A model generated the notes under the pieces. The model was not told where the DNA came from. It was given only the letters and a program-made list of their open reading frames with translations, and did no database searches. Source: Tepidiformaceae bacterium (GTDB taxonomy: Bacteria > Chloroflexota > Dehalococcoidia > Tepidiformales > Tepidiformaceae). Taken from it: DNA of 64,000 nt. The DNA lies in the NCBI GenBank assembly GCA_958295975.1, contig OY282446.1, positions 496,001-560,000 on the forward strand, in the 5' to 3' direction. Position 1 is the stretch's first letter. Each line of letters opens with the position of its first letter. Below are positions 41,455 through 50,518 of this stretch, one piece after another. Both the position numbers and the translations under genes were made by a program.

Positions 41455-43314
41455 GTGGAAGTCGACGCCGCCCTGCGCGCCGCCGCCGTCATCGCCGGGG
41501 CCGCCGCGCTCGGCCAGATCGTCTGCCGCCGCGTCCCCATCCCCCTGCCCCTCTTCCTGCTGGCCGCGGGGCTGCTCTTCGGGCACGACGGCCTCGGGCT
41601 GGTGGAGACGCGCGAGCTCGAGGAGCTGGTGCGCGTGGTGGTGGTGCTGGCGGTGGCGCTGATCGTGTTCGAGGGGGGCGCGGCCCTGCGCCTGGCCTCG
41701 CTGCGCACGCTCGCGCCGGTCGTGCGCAACGTGGTGCTGCTAGGGCTGGTGGTGACGCCCGCCGTGGGGGCGCTGGCGGCGTGGCTGTTCCTCGATTTCG
41801 ACTGGCGCGCGGCCTTCCTCTTCGGGGCGCTCGTGTGCGTCACGGGGCCGAGCGTGCTCACGCCCCTGCTGCGCTCCATCCGCGTGGACAACCGCCTGCG
41901 CGACATCCTCGCCAGCGAGGGCGTCATCATCGACCCGCTGGGGGCGCTGCTCACGCTCTTCCTGCTGCAGATCGCGGTGGCGGAGACGTTCGACCCGGCG
42001 GGGCCGACGGGCTGGGCGCTGCAGCGGCTCGGCATCGGCATCGGCATCGGCGCGGCGGGCGCGTTCCTCGTGTGGGCGCTGACGCGGCTGGTGCGGCGGC
42101 TGAGCGGGCGCGAGATGGCCCTGCTCGTCATCGGCGCCGCCGTGGCCGCCTTCGCCACGGCGGAATCGCTGGGGCGCGAATCGGGCCTCGTGGCCATGGT
42201 CGTCATGGCCATCGCCATCGGCAACCTGCGCCTGCCCCAGCGCGAGCGCGTGGAGGACTTTCAGGAGTCCATCACCGCCTGGCTCATCGCCAGCGTGTAC
42301 GTGCTGCTGGCGGCTGGCATCAGCCTCGACGACCTCGCCGGGCTGTGGCCGGAGGGCATCATCGTGGCGGCCATCCTCGCCTTCGTGGGGCGGCCCCTGC
42401 TGATCGTGCTGGCCAGCTGGCGCTCGGGGCTGAACTGGCGGGAGCAGGCGTTCCTCTCGGCGGTGGCCCCGCGCGGCGTGGTGGCCGCCTCCCTCGCGGG
42501 CGTGGTGGCCGTCGAGGCCAGCGCCTTCGCGGGCGACACGGGCCAGCGCCTGGTGGCCATGGTGTTCGTCGTCATCCTGCTCACCATCGGCATACAATCG
42601 GCCTATGCGGGACCGCTGGCGCGGCTGTTGCGGGTGCGGCCCATGACCACCGTGGTGGCGGGCGCGGGCGAGGTGGGCAGGCGCGTGGCCACGCTGCTGG
42701 CGGGCTCCGGCGAGCCCGTGCTCGTCGTCGAAACCGACGAGGAGGCCGTCATGCGCGCCCGCGAGGACGGCCTCGAGGTGCTCATCGGCGACATCTCCGA
42801 CGCCGACGTGCTGCGCCGGGCCGGGCTGGACGAGGCGAAGGCCCTGCTGCTGGCCACGCCCGACGATGCGCGCAACCTGCTCGCCGCCCAGCTGGCGCGC
42901 TCCCGCTTCAACTGCGAGACCGTCTACGTGCGCGTGAACGACGCCGCCAACGTGGAGGCCTTCCAGAAGCTCGGCGTCGTGCCCGTGAGCCAGTCCGAGG
43001 CCGTCGCCTCCGAGCTGGCGCGGCTGGTGGCCGGACCCGTCTTCGAGGACATCCTCGCGCAGGTGGCCGAGGACGTGACCGTGGCGCGCGTGGTCGTCAC
43101 CTCCGCCTCCGCGCAGCGCCCCATCCAGTCCATCCCCGAACTGCAGGGCACGCTCGTGGTGCTGGTCACGCGCGGGCGCGACTCCGTCATCCCCAACGGG
43201 CGCACGGAGCTGCGCCTGGGCGACATCGTCACCGTCTTCGGCAGCCTCAACGACCTGGCCGTGGCGCGCGGGGGCCTCTCCGTCATCCCCCAGACGACGC
43301 CCATCATCTCCTGA
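41455..43314 (+). CDS. CPA1-type cation/proton antiporter with C-terminal TrkA domains
   Basis: A 619-residue protein. The first ~390 residues form about 12 membrane helices of the Na+/H+ exchanger family, including FGALVCVTGPSVLTPLLRS and SEGVIIDPLGALLTL, where the ion-binding Asp lies, and an SAVAPRGVVAASLAGVVA block. The rest is a TrkA-N Rossmann domain (VVAGAGEVGRRVATLL, then VETDEEAVMRAREDG) and a TrkA-C domain. The regulatory domains should sense nucleotide. It controls pH or cation balance across the membrane. GTG start with a TAGACT box upstream. Confidence 0.93.
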   Translation: MEVDAALRAAAVIAGAAALGQIVCRRVPIPLPLFLLAAGLLFGHDGLGLVETRELEELVRVVVVLAVALIVFEGGAALRLASLRTLAPVVRNVVLLGLVVTPAVGALAAWLFLDFDWRAAFLFGALVCVTGPSVLTPLLRSIRVDNRLRDILASEGVIIDPLGALLTLFLLQIAVAETFDPAGPTGWALQRLGIGIGIGAAGAFLVWALTRLVRRLSGREMALLVIGAAVAAFATAESLGRESGLVAMVVMAIAIGNLRLPQRERVEDFQESITAWLIASVYVLLAAGISLDDLAGLWPEGIIVAAILAFVGRPLLIVLASWRSGLNWREQAFLSAVAPRGVVAASLAGVVAVEASAFAGDTGQRLVAMVFVVILLTIGIQSAYAGPLARLLRVRPMTTVVAGAGEVGRRVATLLAGSGEPVLVVETDEEAVMRAREDGLEVLIGDISDADVLRRAGLDEAKALLLATPDDARNLLAAQLARSRFNCETVYVRVNDAANVEAFQKLGVVPVSQSEAVASELARLVAGPVFEDILAQVAEDVTVARVVVTSASAQRPIQSIPELQGTLVVLVTRGRDSVIPNGRTELRLGDIVTVFGSLNDLAVARGGLSVIPQTTPIIS

Positions 43315-43404
43315 CGCACGGCGATGCGAACCGTCGCGCGGGGCGTTTGCCCCGAAGCGGCGGCGGGCAGTAGGATTGCGCCATCACGGGCTGGGGTGGC
43401 GGAC

Positions 43405-43614
43405 ATGGAAGCATTTCCTCCTTGCCGTCGCTGTCGCGACGAGGATCGCGACGGCGATCTGGTGCCGCTCTCGGACTTCGGCAGTCAGGGAGCGCCCATT
43501 CACTACAAGGCGTGGGTCTGCACGAACCCGAAGTGCGACTACAACATCAAGATCCGGAATGGCGACGTGATTCTGGACGAGCCGATCAACGACGGCTACG
43601 CGCCCCGGCGCTAG
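43405..43614 (+). CDS. Small zinc-ribbon-like protein upstream of nuoB
   Basis: A 69-residue protein with CRRC near the N-terminus and C-x4-C (VCTNPKC) in the middle, a four-Cys ribbon. ATG 43405 was chosen because it follows GGGGTGG and a TAGGAT box at about 43371; a longer ATG start at 43324 lies before that box. Function not recognised. Confidence 0.7.
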   Translation: MEAFPPCRRCRDEDRDGDLVPLSDFGSQGAPIHYKAWVCTNPKCDYNIKIRNGDVILDEPINDGYAPRR

Positions 43615-43634
43615 CGCGCCGCCCGCCGTCGCCG

Positions 43635-43640
43635 TAGGCT
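43635..43640 (+). promoter_or_regulatory. -10 box of nuoB, leaderless type
   Basis: TAGGCT is followed by seven bases and the nuoB ATG. Confidence 0.5.
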
Positions 43641-43647
43641 GAGGGCC

Positions 43648-44313
43648 ATGCCGGAACATCCGACGAAGGTCTACGAGCCGCTGCGCCTCCACGATTTCAC
43701 CAGCGTGGAGGAGGAGGTGCGGCAGAACGTGCTCGTGACCAGCGTGGACCAGGTGCTGAACTGGGCGCGGCGCTCGTCGCTGTGGCCGGCCATGTTCGGG
43801 CTGGCCTGCTGCGCCATGGAGATGATCGCGACGGCCATGCCGCGCTACGACATCGCGCGCTTCGGGGCCGAGATCTTCCGCGCCTCGCCGCGCCAGGCGG
43901 ACCTGCTCATCGTGCCCGGCACCGTCACCTGGAAGATGGCCCCCGCCATCCGCCGCGTGTGGCTGCAGATGCCGGAGCCGAAGTGGGCCATCGCCATGGG
44001 CGGCTGCGCCACCATGGGCGGCCCCTTCGCCTACGCCTACAGCGTGACGCCGGGCGTGAACGTGCTGCTGCCGGTGGACGTGTACGTGCCGGGCTGCCCG
44101 CCACGCCCGGAGTCGCTGCTCACGGGCCTCATGCTGCTCCAGGACAAGATCAAGGAGGACAGCATCGCGGACGGCTGGCAGCGGCGGGACGTGGAGCCGC
44201 AGTTCCACCGCTACCTGCCGGAGGGCGACCCCATCCGCCGCGAGCTGGAGTCGCTCTGGCCCCCCTACCTCGACTACGACAAGCCGCCCACGGACCCGTT
44301 CGAGAACGGCTAG
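43648..44313 (+). CDS. nuoB: NADH-quinone oxidoreductase subunit B
   Basis: A 221-residue NuoB. The N2 cluster ligands are visible in [11 protein letters not shown] (tandem Cys), GGCATMGG and VPGCPPRPE. The C-terminus is extended by about 40 residues. NuoB carries the final cluster that reduces quinone in complex I. It is unusual that no nuoA or nuoC is adjacent: neighbours are a zinc ribbon and purF, and it has its own TAGGCT promoter box. It could be a second copy or part of a scattered complex I. Confidence 0.95.
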   Translation: MPEHPTKVYEPLRLHDFTSVEEEVRQNVLVTSVDQVLNWARRSSLWPAMFGLACCAMEMIATAMPRYDIARFGAEIFRASPRQADLLIVPGTVTWKMAPAIRRVWLQMPEPKWAIAMGGCATMGGPFAYAYSVTPGVNVLLPVDVYVPGCPPRPESLLTGLMLLQDKIKEDSIADGWQRRDVEPQFHRYLPEGDPIRRELESLWPPYLDYDKPPTDPFENG

Positions 44314-44394
44314 CGGCCGGGGCCGCCGCTGGCGCGGGGGGCGCTATACTGGGCGGGCGCGGCGGCTAGCCCGCGCGGCGAGGCGGGACGGCCC

Positions 44395-45852
44395 GTGAAC
44401 GACGGCGGCGACCATCCGCGCGAGGCCTGCGGCGTGTTCGGCGTCTACGGGCCGGGCGAGGATGTCGCGCGCCTCACCTTCTACGGCCTCTTCTCCCTGC
44501 AGCACCGCGGCCAGGAGAGCGCGGGCATCGCCGCCGGCGACGGGCGCGAGGTGCGGCTGAGCACGGGCATGGGGCTCGTGTCGCAGGTGTTCGACGAGGA
44601 GAAGCTCGGCCACCTGCGCGGCCATCTGGCCATCGGCCACACGCGCTACAGCACGGCGGGCGGCTCCTTCGCGCGCAACGCCCAGCCCATCGTCGTGCGC
44701 GACGGCGGGAACGGGCGGGAGATCGCGGTCGCGCACAACGGCAACCTCGTGAACGCGGGCGTGCTGCGGGAGGACGTGCAGGCGGCGGGGGCGACGCTGC
44801 GGGGGGACGCGGACACGGAGCTGATCGCGCACCTGCTGGCGCTCGCGCCCGCGGGGGACTGGGAGGGGCGCTTCGCCTACATGATGCGCCGCGCCCACGG
44901 GGCCTGGTCGCTGGCCATCATGACGCCGGACACGCTCTTCGCGGCGCGCGACCCGCTGGGCGTGCGGCCCCTCTGCCTGGGGCGGCTGGGGAAGAGCTGG
45001 ATCGTGGCCTCGGAGAGCTGCGCGCTCGAGCACCTGGGCGCGGCCATGGAGCGCGAGGTGGAGCCGGGCGAGGTGATCCGCATCGACGAGACGGGGGCGC
45101 ACAGCTTCTTCCCCCTGGGGCGGTCGGGGCGCACGGCGGGCTGCACGCTGGAGTACGTGTACTTCGCGCGGCCCGACAGCCGCCTGTCGGGGGAGCTGAT
45201 CTACCTCGCGCGCGAGCGGCTGGGGGAGGAGCTGGCGCGCGAACGGCCACCGCCGGACAGCGCCGACCTCGTCATCGGCGTGCCCGATTCGGGCATTCCC
45301 GCGGCCATCGGCTTCGCGCGCGCGGCGGGGCTGCCCTACCGCGACGGGCTGGTGAAGAACCGCTACGTGGGGCGCACCTTCATCCAGCCCGACCAGCGCA
45401 TCCGCGAGGCGGGCGTGGCGCTCAAGCTGAACGCCATGCGCGAGGTGCTGGACGGGCGGCGCGTGGTGGTGGTGGACGATTCGATCGTGCGGGGCACGAC
45501 GAAGCCGCGCGTGATGGAGCTGTTGCGGCGGGCGGGGGCGGAGGAGGTGCACGTGCGCATCGCCTCGCCGCCCATCGTCGCGCCCTGCCACCTGGGCGTG
45601 GACATGGCCACGCGCGCGGAGCTGATCGCGGCCAACAACACCGTGCCCGAGATTCGCGCCCACATCGGCGCCGATTCGCTCGGCTACCTGAGCGTGGACG
45701 GGCTGGTGCGCGCCACGCGCCGCCCGGCGGACGCGCTCTGCAACGGCTGCTTCACGAACCGCTACCCCCTGGACGTGCAGGACCAGCTGCCGCTGGTGGC
45801 CCCGCGCGCCGAGCCCGCCGTCGCGGCGCCCGGCCCGCGCGCGGAGGGCTAG
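44395..45852 (+). CDS. purF: Amidophosphoribosyltransferase
   Basis: A 485-residue PurF, which catalyses the first committed step of purine synthesis. The nucleophile is in EACGVFG after an 11-residue propeptide, as in B. subtilis-type enzymes. The glutaminase domain includes HTRYSTAGG and HNGNLVN, and the PRPP loop is VVDDSIVRGTT. Cys in GCTLEYV, APCHLGV and LCNGC match the four ligands of the [4Fe-4S] cluster. GTG start; a TATACT box lies at 44345-44350. No other pur genes are near. Confidence 0.96.
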   Translation: MNDGGDHPREACGVFGVYGPGEDVARLTFYGLFSLQHRGQESAGIAAGDGREVRLSTGMGLVSQVFDEEKLGHLRGHLAIGHTRYSTAGGSFARNAQPIVVRDGGNGREIAVAHNGNLVNAGVLREDVQAAGATLRGDADTELIAHLLALAPAGDWEGRFAYMMRRAHGAWSLAIMTPDTLFAARDPLGVRPLCLGRLGKSWIVASESCALEHLGAAMEREVEPGEVIRIDETGAHSFFPLGRSGRTAGCTLEYVYFARPDSRLSGELIYLARERLGEELARERPPPDSADLVIGVPDSGIPAAIGFARAAGLPYRDGLVKNRYVGRTFIQPDQRIREAGVALKLNAMREVLDGRRVVVVDDSIVRGTTKPRVMELLRRAGAEEVHVRIASPPIVAPCHLGVDMATRAELIAANNTVPEIRAHIGADSLGYLSVDGLVRATRRPADALCNGCFTNRYPLDVQDQLPLVAPRAEPAVAAPGPRAEG

Positions 45853-46226
45853 CGCGGCCAGCCGCCGAGGGCCAGCCAGACGGCGGCGGCGGCGAACAGG
45901 CCCACGAGCACGAGCGCCATGCCCGCCCAGAAGAGGGCGGCCCCCTGCCCCACGAGCCCCTGCGTGCCGCGGCGGCGGGCGGTGACGGTGCTGAGCGCGA
46001 CGGCGGGCAGCACGACCGCCAGCCAGGCCACGGTGGCGGCGAAGAGCAGAATGGCCCAGACGCGCAGGGCGCCGCGCGCGAGGTCCTGCGCCGCGGCGTT
46101 GAAGGCCCCGCCCCAGGCGGCCACGGCGAGGGCCAGGGGGGCGACGACGGCGAGCACGATGGCCCACTGCCAGAGCGGACCGAGCAGCACGCGACGCGCG
46201 CCGCGGGGAGGAGCGTCTCTCGTCAT
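45849..46226 (-). CDS. Hypothetical membrane protein
   Basis: A 125-residue protein with three hydrophobic segments (WQWAIVLAVVAPLALAVAAW, VWAILLFAATVAWLAVVLPAV, ALFWAGMALVLVGLFAAAAVWLAL). No known motif. A TACGAT box lies seven bases before the ATG. It converges on purF with overlapping stops. Confidence 0.65.
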   Translation of the reverse strand: MTRDAPPRGARRVLLGPLWQWAIVLAVVAPLALAVAAWGGAFNAAAQDLARGALRVWAILLFAATVAWLAVVLPAVALSTVTARRRGTQGLVGQGAALFWAGMALVLVGLFAAAAVWLALGGWPR

Positions 46227-46233
46227 CCGCGCG

Positions 46234-46239
46234 ATCGTA
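46234..46239 (-). promoter_or_regulatory. -10 box of the hypothetical membrane gene, leaderless type
   Basis: On the minus strand TACGAT is seven bases before the ATG. Confidence 0.5.
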
Positions 46240-46275
46240 CCGCCGAAGGGGCGCGGGCGCGTGGCCCGCCGCGCG

Positions 46276-46569
46276 TCAGGCCTCCACGCGGTCCTTGAGG
46301 TTGCGCGCGGGCTTGAAGGCCGGGGCGCGCCGCGCGGGCACGTGCACGCTCTCGCCCGTGGCCGGGTTGCGCGCCTCGCGGGCGCCGCGTTCGCGCGTCT
46401 CGAACTTGCCGAAGCCGCCGATGGAGACGTCGCCGCCCGAAGCGAGCTCCGCGGCGATGAGCCCCTGACCGGGGATGGTGCTGAAGAGGGCGTCGACCGC
46501 CTCCCCCGCCTGGGCGTTGGTGAGGCTGGTGCTCCTGGCCAGCGCGGTCGCCAGCTCGGTCTTGTTCAT
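46276..46569 (-). CDS. HU-family DNA-binding protein
   Basis: A 97-residue HU/IHF protein. NKTELATALA at the N-terminus, GGDVSIGGFGKFETRER in the beta arm and ARNPATGE at the tip match the family, as does KPARNLKDRV at the C-terminus. It compacts DNA as a dimer. GGAGGGAG precedes the ATG at good spacing, and a leader of some 40 bases is likely. Monocistronic. Confidence 0.95.
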   Translation of the reverse strand: MNKTELATALARSTSLTNAQAGEAVDALFSTIPGQGLIAAELASGGDVSIGGFGKFETRERGAREARNPATGESVHVPARRAPAFKPARNLKDRVEA

Positions 46570-46715
46570 GGCGTCTGCTCCCTCCGTGAGGCGTCGAAAC
46601 TGTAGGAATACTAACGCACTTGATCGTTTCCGGCCAGAGCGGCGCGCGCGCGGCGCGGGTATGATTCCGGCGCGCCGCCGCGGGCCGCGGGCCGGACGGC
46701 GGCGCGGGAGGGGCC

Positions 46716-47180
46716 GTGCGACCGACGACCGACGAATTGATCGCGGGGATGCGCAACGTGCTGGAGGACGTGCTCGCGCCCGAGCTGGAGTCCGACTGGG
46801 CGCGGACGATGGGCACGCAGATGGCGCTCATGCTGCGGCACCTGGAGGGGCGCGCCGAGCGCGAGCCGCGGCTGCTGGAGGAGGAGAACGCGCGGCTGGC
46901 GGCGGCGCTGGCGCGGGCCAACGCCGCCCTCGGCGAGCGCGCCGTGGCCGCGCCCGCCGAGCCGGACGGGGCGTCGCTCGACGACCTGCGCGCGCGCAAC
47001 GAGGCCCTGCGCGAGGCCATGAGCGCGGCGCTGGCGGCGGAGGCCGCGCGCGAGGGCGCCGATCCCGCCGCCCTGCCCGCCGACCGCCTCGGCGTGACGG
47101 ACGACCTGTTCGCCATCATCGATGCGCGCGCCGAGTTCTGGCGGCCCATCGGCTTCAGCTACCCCGGACGGCGGAGGTAA
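46716..47180 (+). CDS. Helical protein paired with a phosphotransferase (LvaB/DUF6285-like)
   Basis: A 154-residue acidic helical protein. It begins RPTTDELIAGMRNVLEDVLAPEL, with a conserved-looking Met/Leu-rich helix and a later Ala/Glu-rich coiled region. This resembles the small helical partners encoded beside APH-like acyl-CoA kinases, as in the levulinate LvaA/LvaB pair; that match is from memory of the family and not certain. GTG start; six bases separate it from the phosphotransferase gene. Confidence 0.6.
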   Translation: MRPTTDELIAGMRNVLEDVLAPELESDWARTMGTQMALMLRHLEGRAEREPRLLEEENARLAAALARANAALGERAVAAPAEPDGASLDDLRARNEALREAMSAALAAEAAREGADPAALPADRLGVTDDLFAIIDARAEFWRPIGFSYPGRRR

Positions 47181-47186
47181 CGCGCC

Positions 47187-48167
47187 ATGCCCTATCAGCC
47201 GGAGCAACGCCGGGAAGAGGCCGCCGCCTTCCTCACGCACGCGCTGGGCAGGCCCGTGCGCGTGACGGAGCTGCGCCGCCTCGCCTCGGGGCAGTCGCGC
47301 GAGACGCTGGTGGTGCGCACGGACCAGCCGCGCGAGCCGGAGCTCGTCTTCCGCATCGAGCAGGGGGGCGTGCTGGGCACGTCGAGCGAGCCCGAATTCC
47401 GGCTGCTGCGGGCGCTCCACGGGGGGCCCGTGCCCGTGCCCAGGCCGCGCTGGCTGGAGGACGACCCGCGCTGGTTCGGCTACCCCTTCATGGTCACGGA
47501 GCTCGTGGAGGGCGACGGCGGCTTCGGCTACCTGGCCGAGCCGGAGCGGGCGCGGGAGGTGCTGCGTACGTACATCGCCTCCATCGGGGAGCTGCACCGC
47601 CATTCGCCGGAGGAGCTGGGGCTGGAGGGGCTCGGCATTCCCGCGGACACGCGCGAGAGCACGCACCAGCAGCTCGACCTGTGGGAGGGGCGCTACGAGC
47701 GCTACCGCTACGAGCGCGAGCCCCTGCTGGACGAGGCCATCGCCTGGCTGCGGCGCAACGCGCCCGCGCCCGCGCGCCCCGTGCGCCTCAACCACGGCGA
47801 CCTGAGCGCGGGCAACTTCATCCTGCGCGAAGGGAAGATCGTCGCGCACGTGGACTGGGAGTGGTCGAACCTGGGCGATCCGATGGAGGACGTGGCCTTC
47901 TTCGCCTACATCAAGGGGCGCATGTTCGGGCCGCCGGAGACGATCCTCGAGCTGCTGCGGGAGGTGGAGGCGTTCGACATCGGGGGCGAGGAGCTGCGCT
48001 ACTGGGAGGTCTTCAACTACATGAAGGCGGCCTGCGCCAACATCGCCACGCTCAAGGTGTTCAACGAGGGGCGCAACCACGGCCTGAACATGGTGGCCAT
48101 CGGCACGGGCGGCTTCCTCGGCTTCACGCGGCGCACGGCGGAGGCGCTGCGCGCGCCCCTCGCCTGA
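47187..48167 (+). CDS. APH-family phosphotransferase
   Basis: A 326-residue kinase-like protein. NHGDLSAGNFIL holds the catalytic Asp and Asn, and HVDWEWSNLGDP the metal-binding Asp. The N-lobe has the glycine-loop region near RLASGQSRETLVVR. This branch is close to the acyl-CoA-metabolism kinases (ACAD10/11 and LvaA types) and not to resistance enzymes. GGAGG precedes the ATG. It should act with the gene six bases upstream. Confidence 0.85.
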   Translation: MPYQPEQRREEAAAFLTHALGRPVRVTELRRLASGQSRETLVVRTDQPREPELVFRIEQGGVLGTSSEPEFRLLRALHGGPVPVPRPRWLEDDPRWFGYPFMVTELVEGDGGFGYLAEPERAREVLRTYIASIGELHRHSPEELGLEGLGIPADTRESTHQQLDLWEGRYERYRYEREPLLDEAIAWLRRNAPAPARPVRLNHGDLSAGNFILREGKIVAHVDWEWSNLGDPMEDVAFFAYIKGRMFGPPETILELLREVEAFDIGGEELRYWEVFNYMKAACANIATLKVFNEGRNHGLNMVAIGTGGFLGFTRRTAEALRAPLA

Positions 48168-48194
48168 GGGGCTGGCGCATTGGCGCGCGGGGTG

Positions 48195-48200
48195 TAGACT
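48195..48200 (+). promoter_or_regulatory. -10 box of the amino-acid transporter operon
   Basis: TAGACT sits 43 bases before the first binding-protein start. The leader between them carries a strong CAGGAGG site. Confidence 0.5.
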
Positions 48201-48242
48201 GCGCCGCTACACGGGCGCGGGAACGCGCAACAGGAGGCCTTC

Positions 48243-49334
48243 GTGGCACGGACGCGCATTGGGCTGTTCGCGGTCGCGATCATGGCGATGGTTGCCATGG
48301 TGGCGGTGGCTTGCGGCGACGACAACGATGACGGAGAGGGCGGTGGCGGCAACACGCTGCAGACGGTGATCGACCGTGGCGAGCTGCTGTGCGGCGTCAA
48401 GGACAGCCAGGCGGGCTTCGGCATCGTCGGGGCGGACGGCATCTTCTCCGGCTTCGACGTGGAGTTCTGCAAGGGCATCGCGGCCGCGGTGCTGGACGAC
48501 GCGAGCAAGGTGAGGTTCGTGCCGGCGTCGGCGGCGAACCGCTTCGAGCTGCTCTCCTCGGGCCAGATCGACGTGCTCATCCGCACGACCACGGTGACGG
48601 CCGAGCGCGACGCCGGTCGCGCCGTCGATTTCGCGCAGACCACCTTCTACACGGGCCAGGGCTTCGCCGTGCACGCCGACTCGGGGTTCAACTCCACGGC
48701 GGACATGGAAGGCGCCACCATCTGCGTCCAGTCGGGCACCACCACGGAGCAGAACCTGGACGACCACTTCAACGAGCTGGGCTTCGCCTACACGCCGCTG
48801 GGCGGCGAGGACCAGGATACGCAGGAGGCCTTTGTGGCGCGCCGCTGCGAGGTGTGGACGGCGGACCAGAGCAACCTGGCCTCGCGCATCTCGCAGCTGG
48901 AGAACCCCTCGCAGTACCGCGTGCTGGGCCAGATCATCTCGAAGGAGCCGCTGGCCCCGGGCGTGCGCGACAACGACAGCGAGTGGAAGGACGTGGTCAA
49001 CTGGGTCGTCTACGGCCTCATCAACGCCGAGGAACTCGGCGTCACGGGGGCCAACGTGGGGGCCATGGCCAGCAACCCGCCGAACGCCGCCGTGGCGCGC
49101 CTGCTGGGCGTGGCCTTCCAGGGCGGCGAGGTGGCGAACCTCGGCTTCGACGTGGACCCGCAGTTCGTCCAGCGCGCGCTCAGGGCCGTGGGCAACTACG
49201 GCGACATCTACGAGCGCACGGTGGCCGAGGTGGGCATCGACCGCGCCTGCACCCTGAACGCCCTCTACACGGAGGACAAGCGCAGCTGCCCGCCGGGCTC
49301 CGGCGGCATCCTCTACGCGCCGCCCTACCGCTAG
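48243..49334 (+). CDS. aapJ: Amino-acid ABC transporter binding lipoprotein 1 (AapJ-like)
   Basis: A 363-residue solute-binding lipoprotein. The signal peptide ends at MVAVACG, so Cys is lipidated, and an Asp/Gly-rich linker follows. The mature domain matches the AapJ/BztA family: GFSGFDVEFCKGIA-like segment, IDVLIRTTTVTAERD, DQSNLASRIS and the C-terminal YAPPYR. It differs from its two paralogs by an insert with two Cys before the end. Strong AGGAGG at the GTG start. It captures polar amino acids for the permease encoded downstream. Confidence 0.95.
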   Translation: MARTRIGLFAVAIMAMVAMVAVACGDDNDDGEGGGGNTLQTVIDRGELLCGVKDSQAGFGIVGADGIFSGFDVEFCKGIAAAVLDDASKVRFVPASAANRFELLSSGQIDVLIRTTTVTAERDAGRAVDFAQTTFYTGQGFAVHADSGFNSTADMEGATICVQSGTTTEQNLDDHFNELGFAYTPLGGEDQDTQEAFVARRCEVWTADQSNLASRISQLENPSQYRVLGQIISKEPLAPGVRDNDSEWKDVVNWVVYGLINAEELGVTGANVGAMASNPPNAAVARLLGVAFQGGEVANLGFDVDPQFVQRALRAVGNYGDIYERTVAEVGIDRACTLNALYTEDKRSCPPGSGGILYAPPYR

Positions 49335-49358
49335 GCGACGCGGCCGGAACGAACGACG

Positions 49359-49396
49359 CGGGAGCGGGCGGCCGGACGACCGGTCGCCCGCTCCCG
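49359..49396 (+). terminator. Intercistronic hairpin between binding proteins 1 and 2
   Basis: A 12-bp perfect stem (49359-49370 with 49385-49396) around a 14-base loop that itself contains CCGG repeats. No T-run follows. It could partly terminate transcription or protect the upstream mRNA, giving an excess of binding protein 1. Confidence 0.55.
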
Positions 49397-49416
49397 TCGC
49401 ATGAGAAGGGAACGCC

Positions 49417-50475
49417 ATGACGCGCAGGCGGTGGGGACTGGCCATCGTGGCCGCGATCGCGCTGCTGGCGGCGGCCTGTGGCGGCGGAAGCGGCGGCGGG
49501 GACGACGCCGACGGCGAGGTGCTGCGCTCCGTGCTCGACCGGGGCGAACTGCGCTGCGGCGTGAAGGGCTCGCACCCGGGCTTCAGCTTCGCCAACCCCG
49601 ACGGCTCCTTCTCCGGGTTCGACGTGGAGTTCTGCCGGGCGATCGCGGCGGCGGTGCTGGGCAACGACGGCGAGGACGTGGCGTTCGTGCAGGTGCCGTC
49701 GGCCACCCGCTTCGAGCTGCTCAACACGCGCCAGATCGATGTGCTCATCCGCACCACCACGGTGACGGCGGAGCGCGACGCGAGCCTGGGGCTGGAGTTC
49801 GGGCCCATCACCTTCTACACCGGCCAGAGCTTCGCCGTGCGCGCCGACTCCGGCATCCGCTCCACGGCGGACATGGACGGCATCACCATCTGCGTGCAGT
49901 CGGCGACGACGACCGAGCAGAACCTGAGCGACCACTTCAACGAGCTGGGCTACGACTACACGCCGCTGGGGGGCGAGGACCAGGAGAATCAGGACGCCTT
50001 CGCGACGGGCCGCTGCGACGCCTGGACGGGCGACCAGAGCAACCTCATCTCGCGCATCTCGCAGCTGCCGAACGCGGACGAATTCCGCGTGGTGGACCAG
50101 CTCATCTCGAAGGAGCCGCTGGCGCCGTTCGTGATCGACGGCGACCGCCAGTGGAAGGACGTCGTCAGCTGGGTGGTCTACGGGCTGATCAACGCCGAGG
50201 AGCTGGGCGTCACGCGGGAGAACGCGGCGGCATTGGCGGCGGACCCGCCGAACGCCGCCGTGGCGCGCCTGCTGGGGGCGCCCTTCAAGGGGGGCGAGGT
50301 GGCCGACCACGGCTTCGCCGTAGACCCGCAATTCCTCCGGCGCGCCCTGCTGGCCACGGGCAACTACGGCGAGATCTACGAGCGCACGGTGGCGCGCGTG
50401 GGCGTCCCCCGCGAGGGCACGCTGAACGCGCTCGTGCGCGACGGCGGCGTGCTCTACGCGCCGCCCTACCGCTAG
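49417..50475 (+). CDS. Amino-acid ABC transporter binding lipoprotein 2
   Basis: A 352-residue paralog of its neighbours. The lipobox is LLAAACG. The ligand-domain segments GFDVEFCRAIAAAV, DVLIRTTTVTAERD and DQSNLISRIS are kept, and it ends LYAPPYR. It is somewhat more diverged than the other two (ARVGVPREGT near the end), and may prefer other amino acids. GAAGGGA precedes the ATG. Confidence 0.94.
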   Translation: MTRRRWGLAIVAAIALLAAACGGGSGGGDDADGEVLRSVLDRGELRCGVKGSHPGFSFANPDGSFSGFDVEFCRAIAAAVLGNDGEDVAFVQVPSATRFELLNTRQIDVLIRTTTVTAERDASLGLEFGPITFYTGQSFAVRADSGIRSTADMDGITICVQSATTTEQNLSDHFNELGYDYTPLGGEDQENQDAFATGRCDAWTGDQSNLISRISQLPNADEFRVVDQLISKEPLAPFVIDGDRQWKDVVSWVVYGLINAEELGVTRENAAALAADPPNAAVARLLGAPFKGGEVADHGFAVDPQFLRRALLATGNYGEIYERTVARVGVPREGTLNALVRDGGVLYAPPYR

Positions 50476-50518
50476 CATGGCGGCGGGCGCGAGTCCCGTC
50501 GCGCAAAAGGAGCACACG

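Noticed and set aside
47187-48167. Aminoglycoside resistance kinase
   Set aside because: Genomic context and the paired helical protein fit acyl-CoA-metabolism kinases; no resistance genes or mobile elements are nearby.
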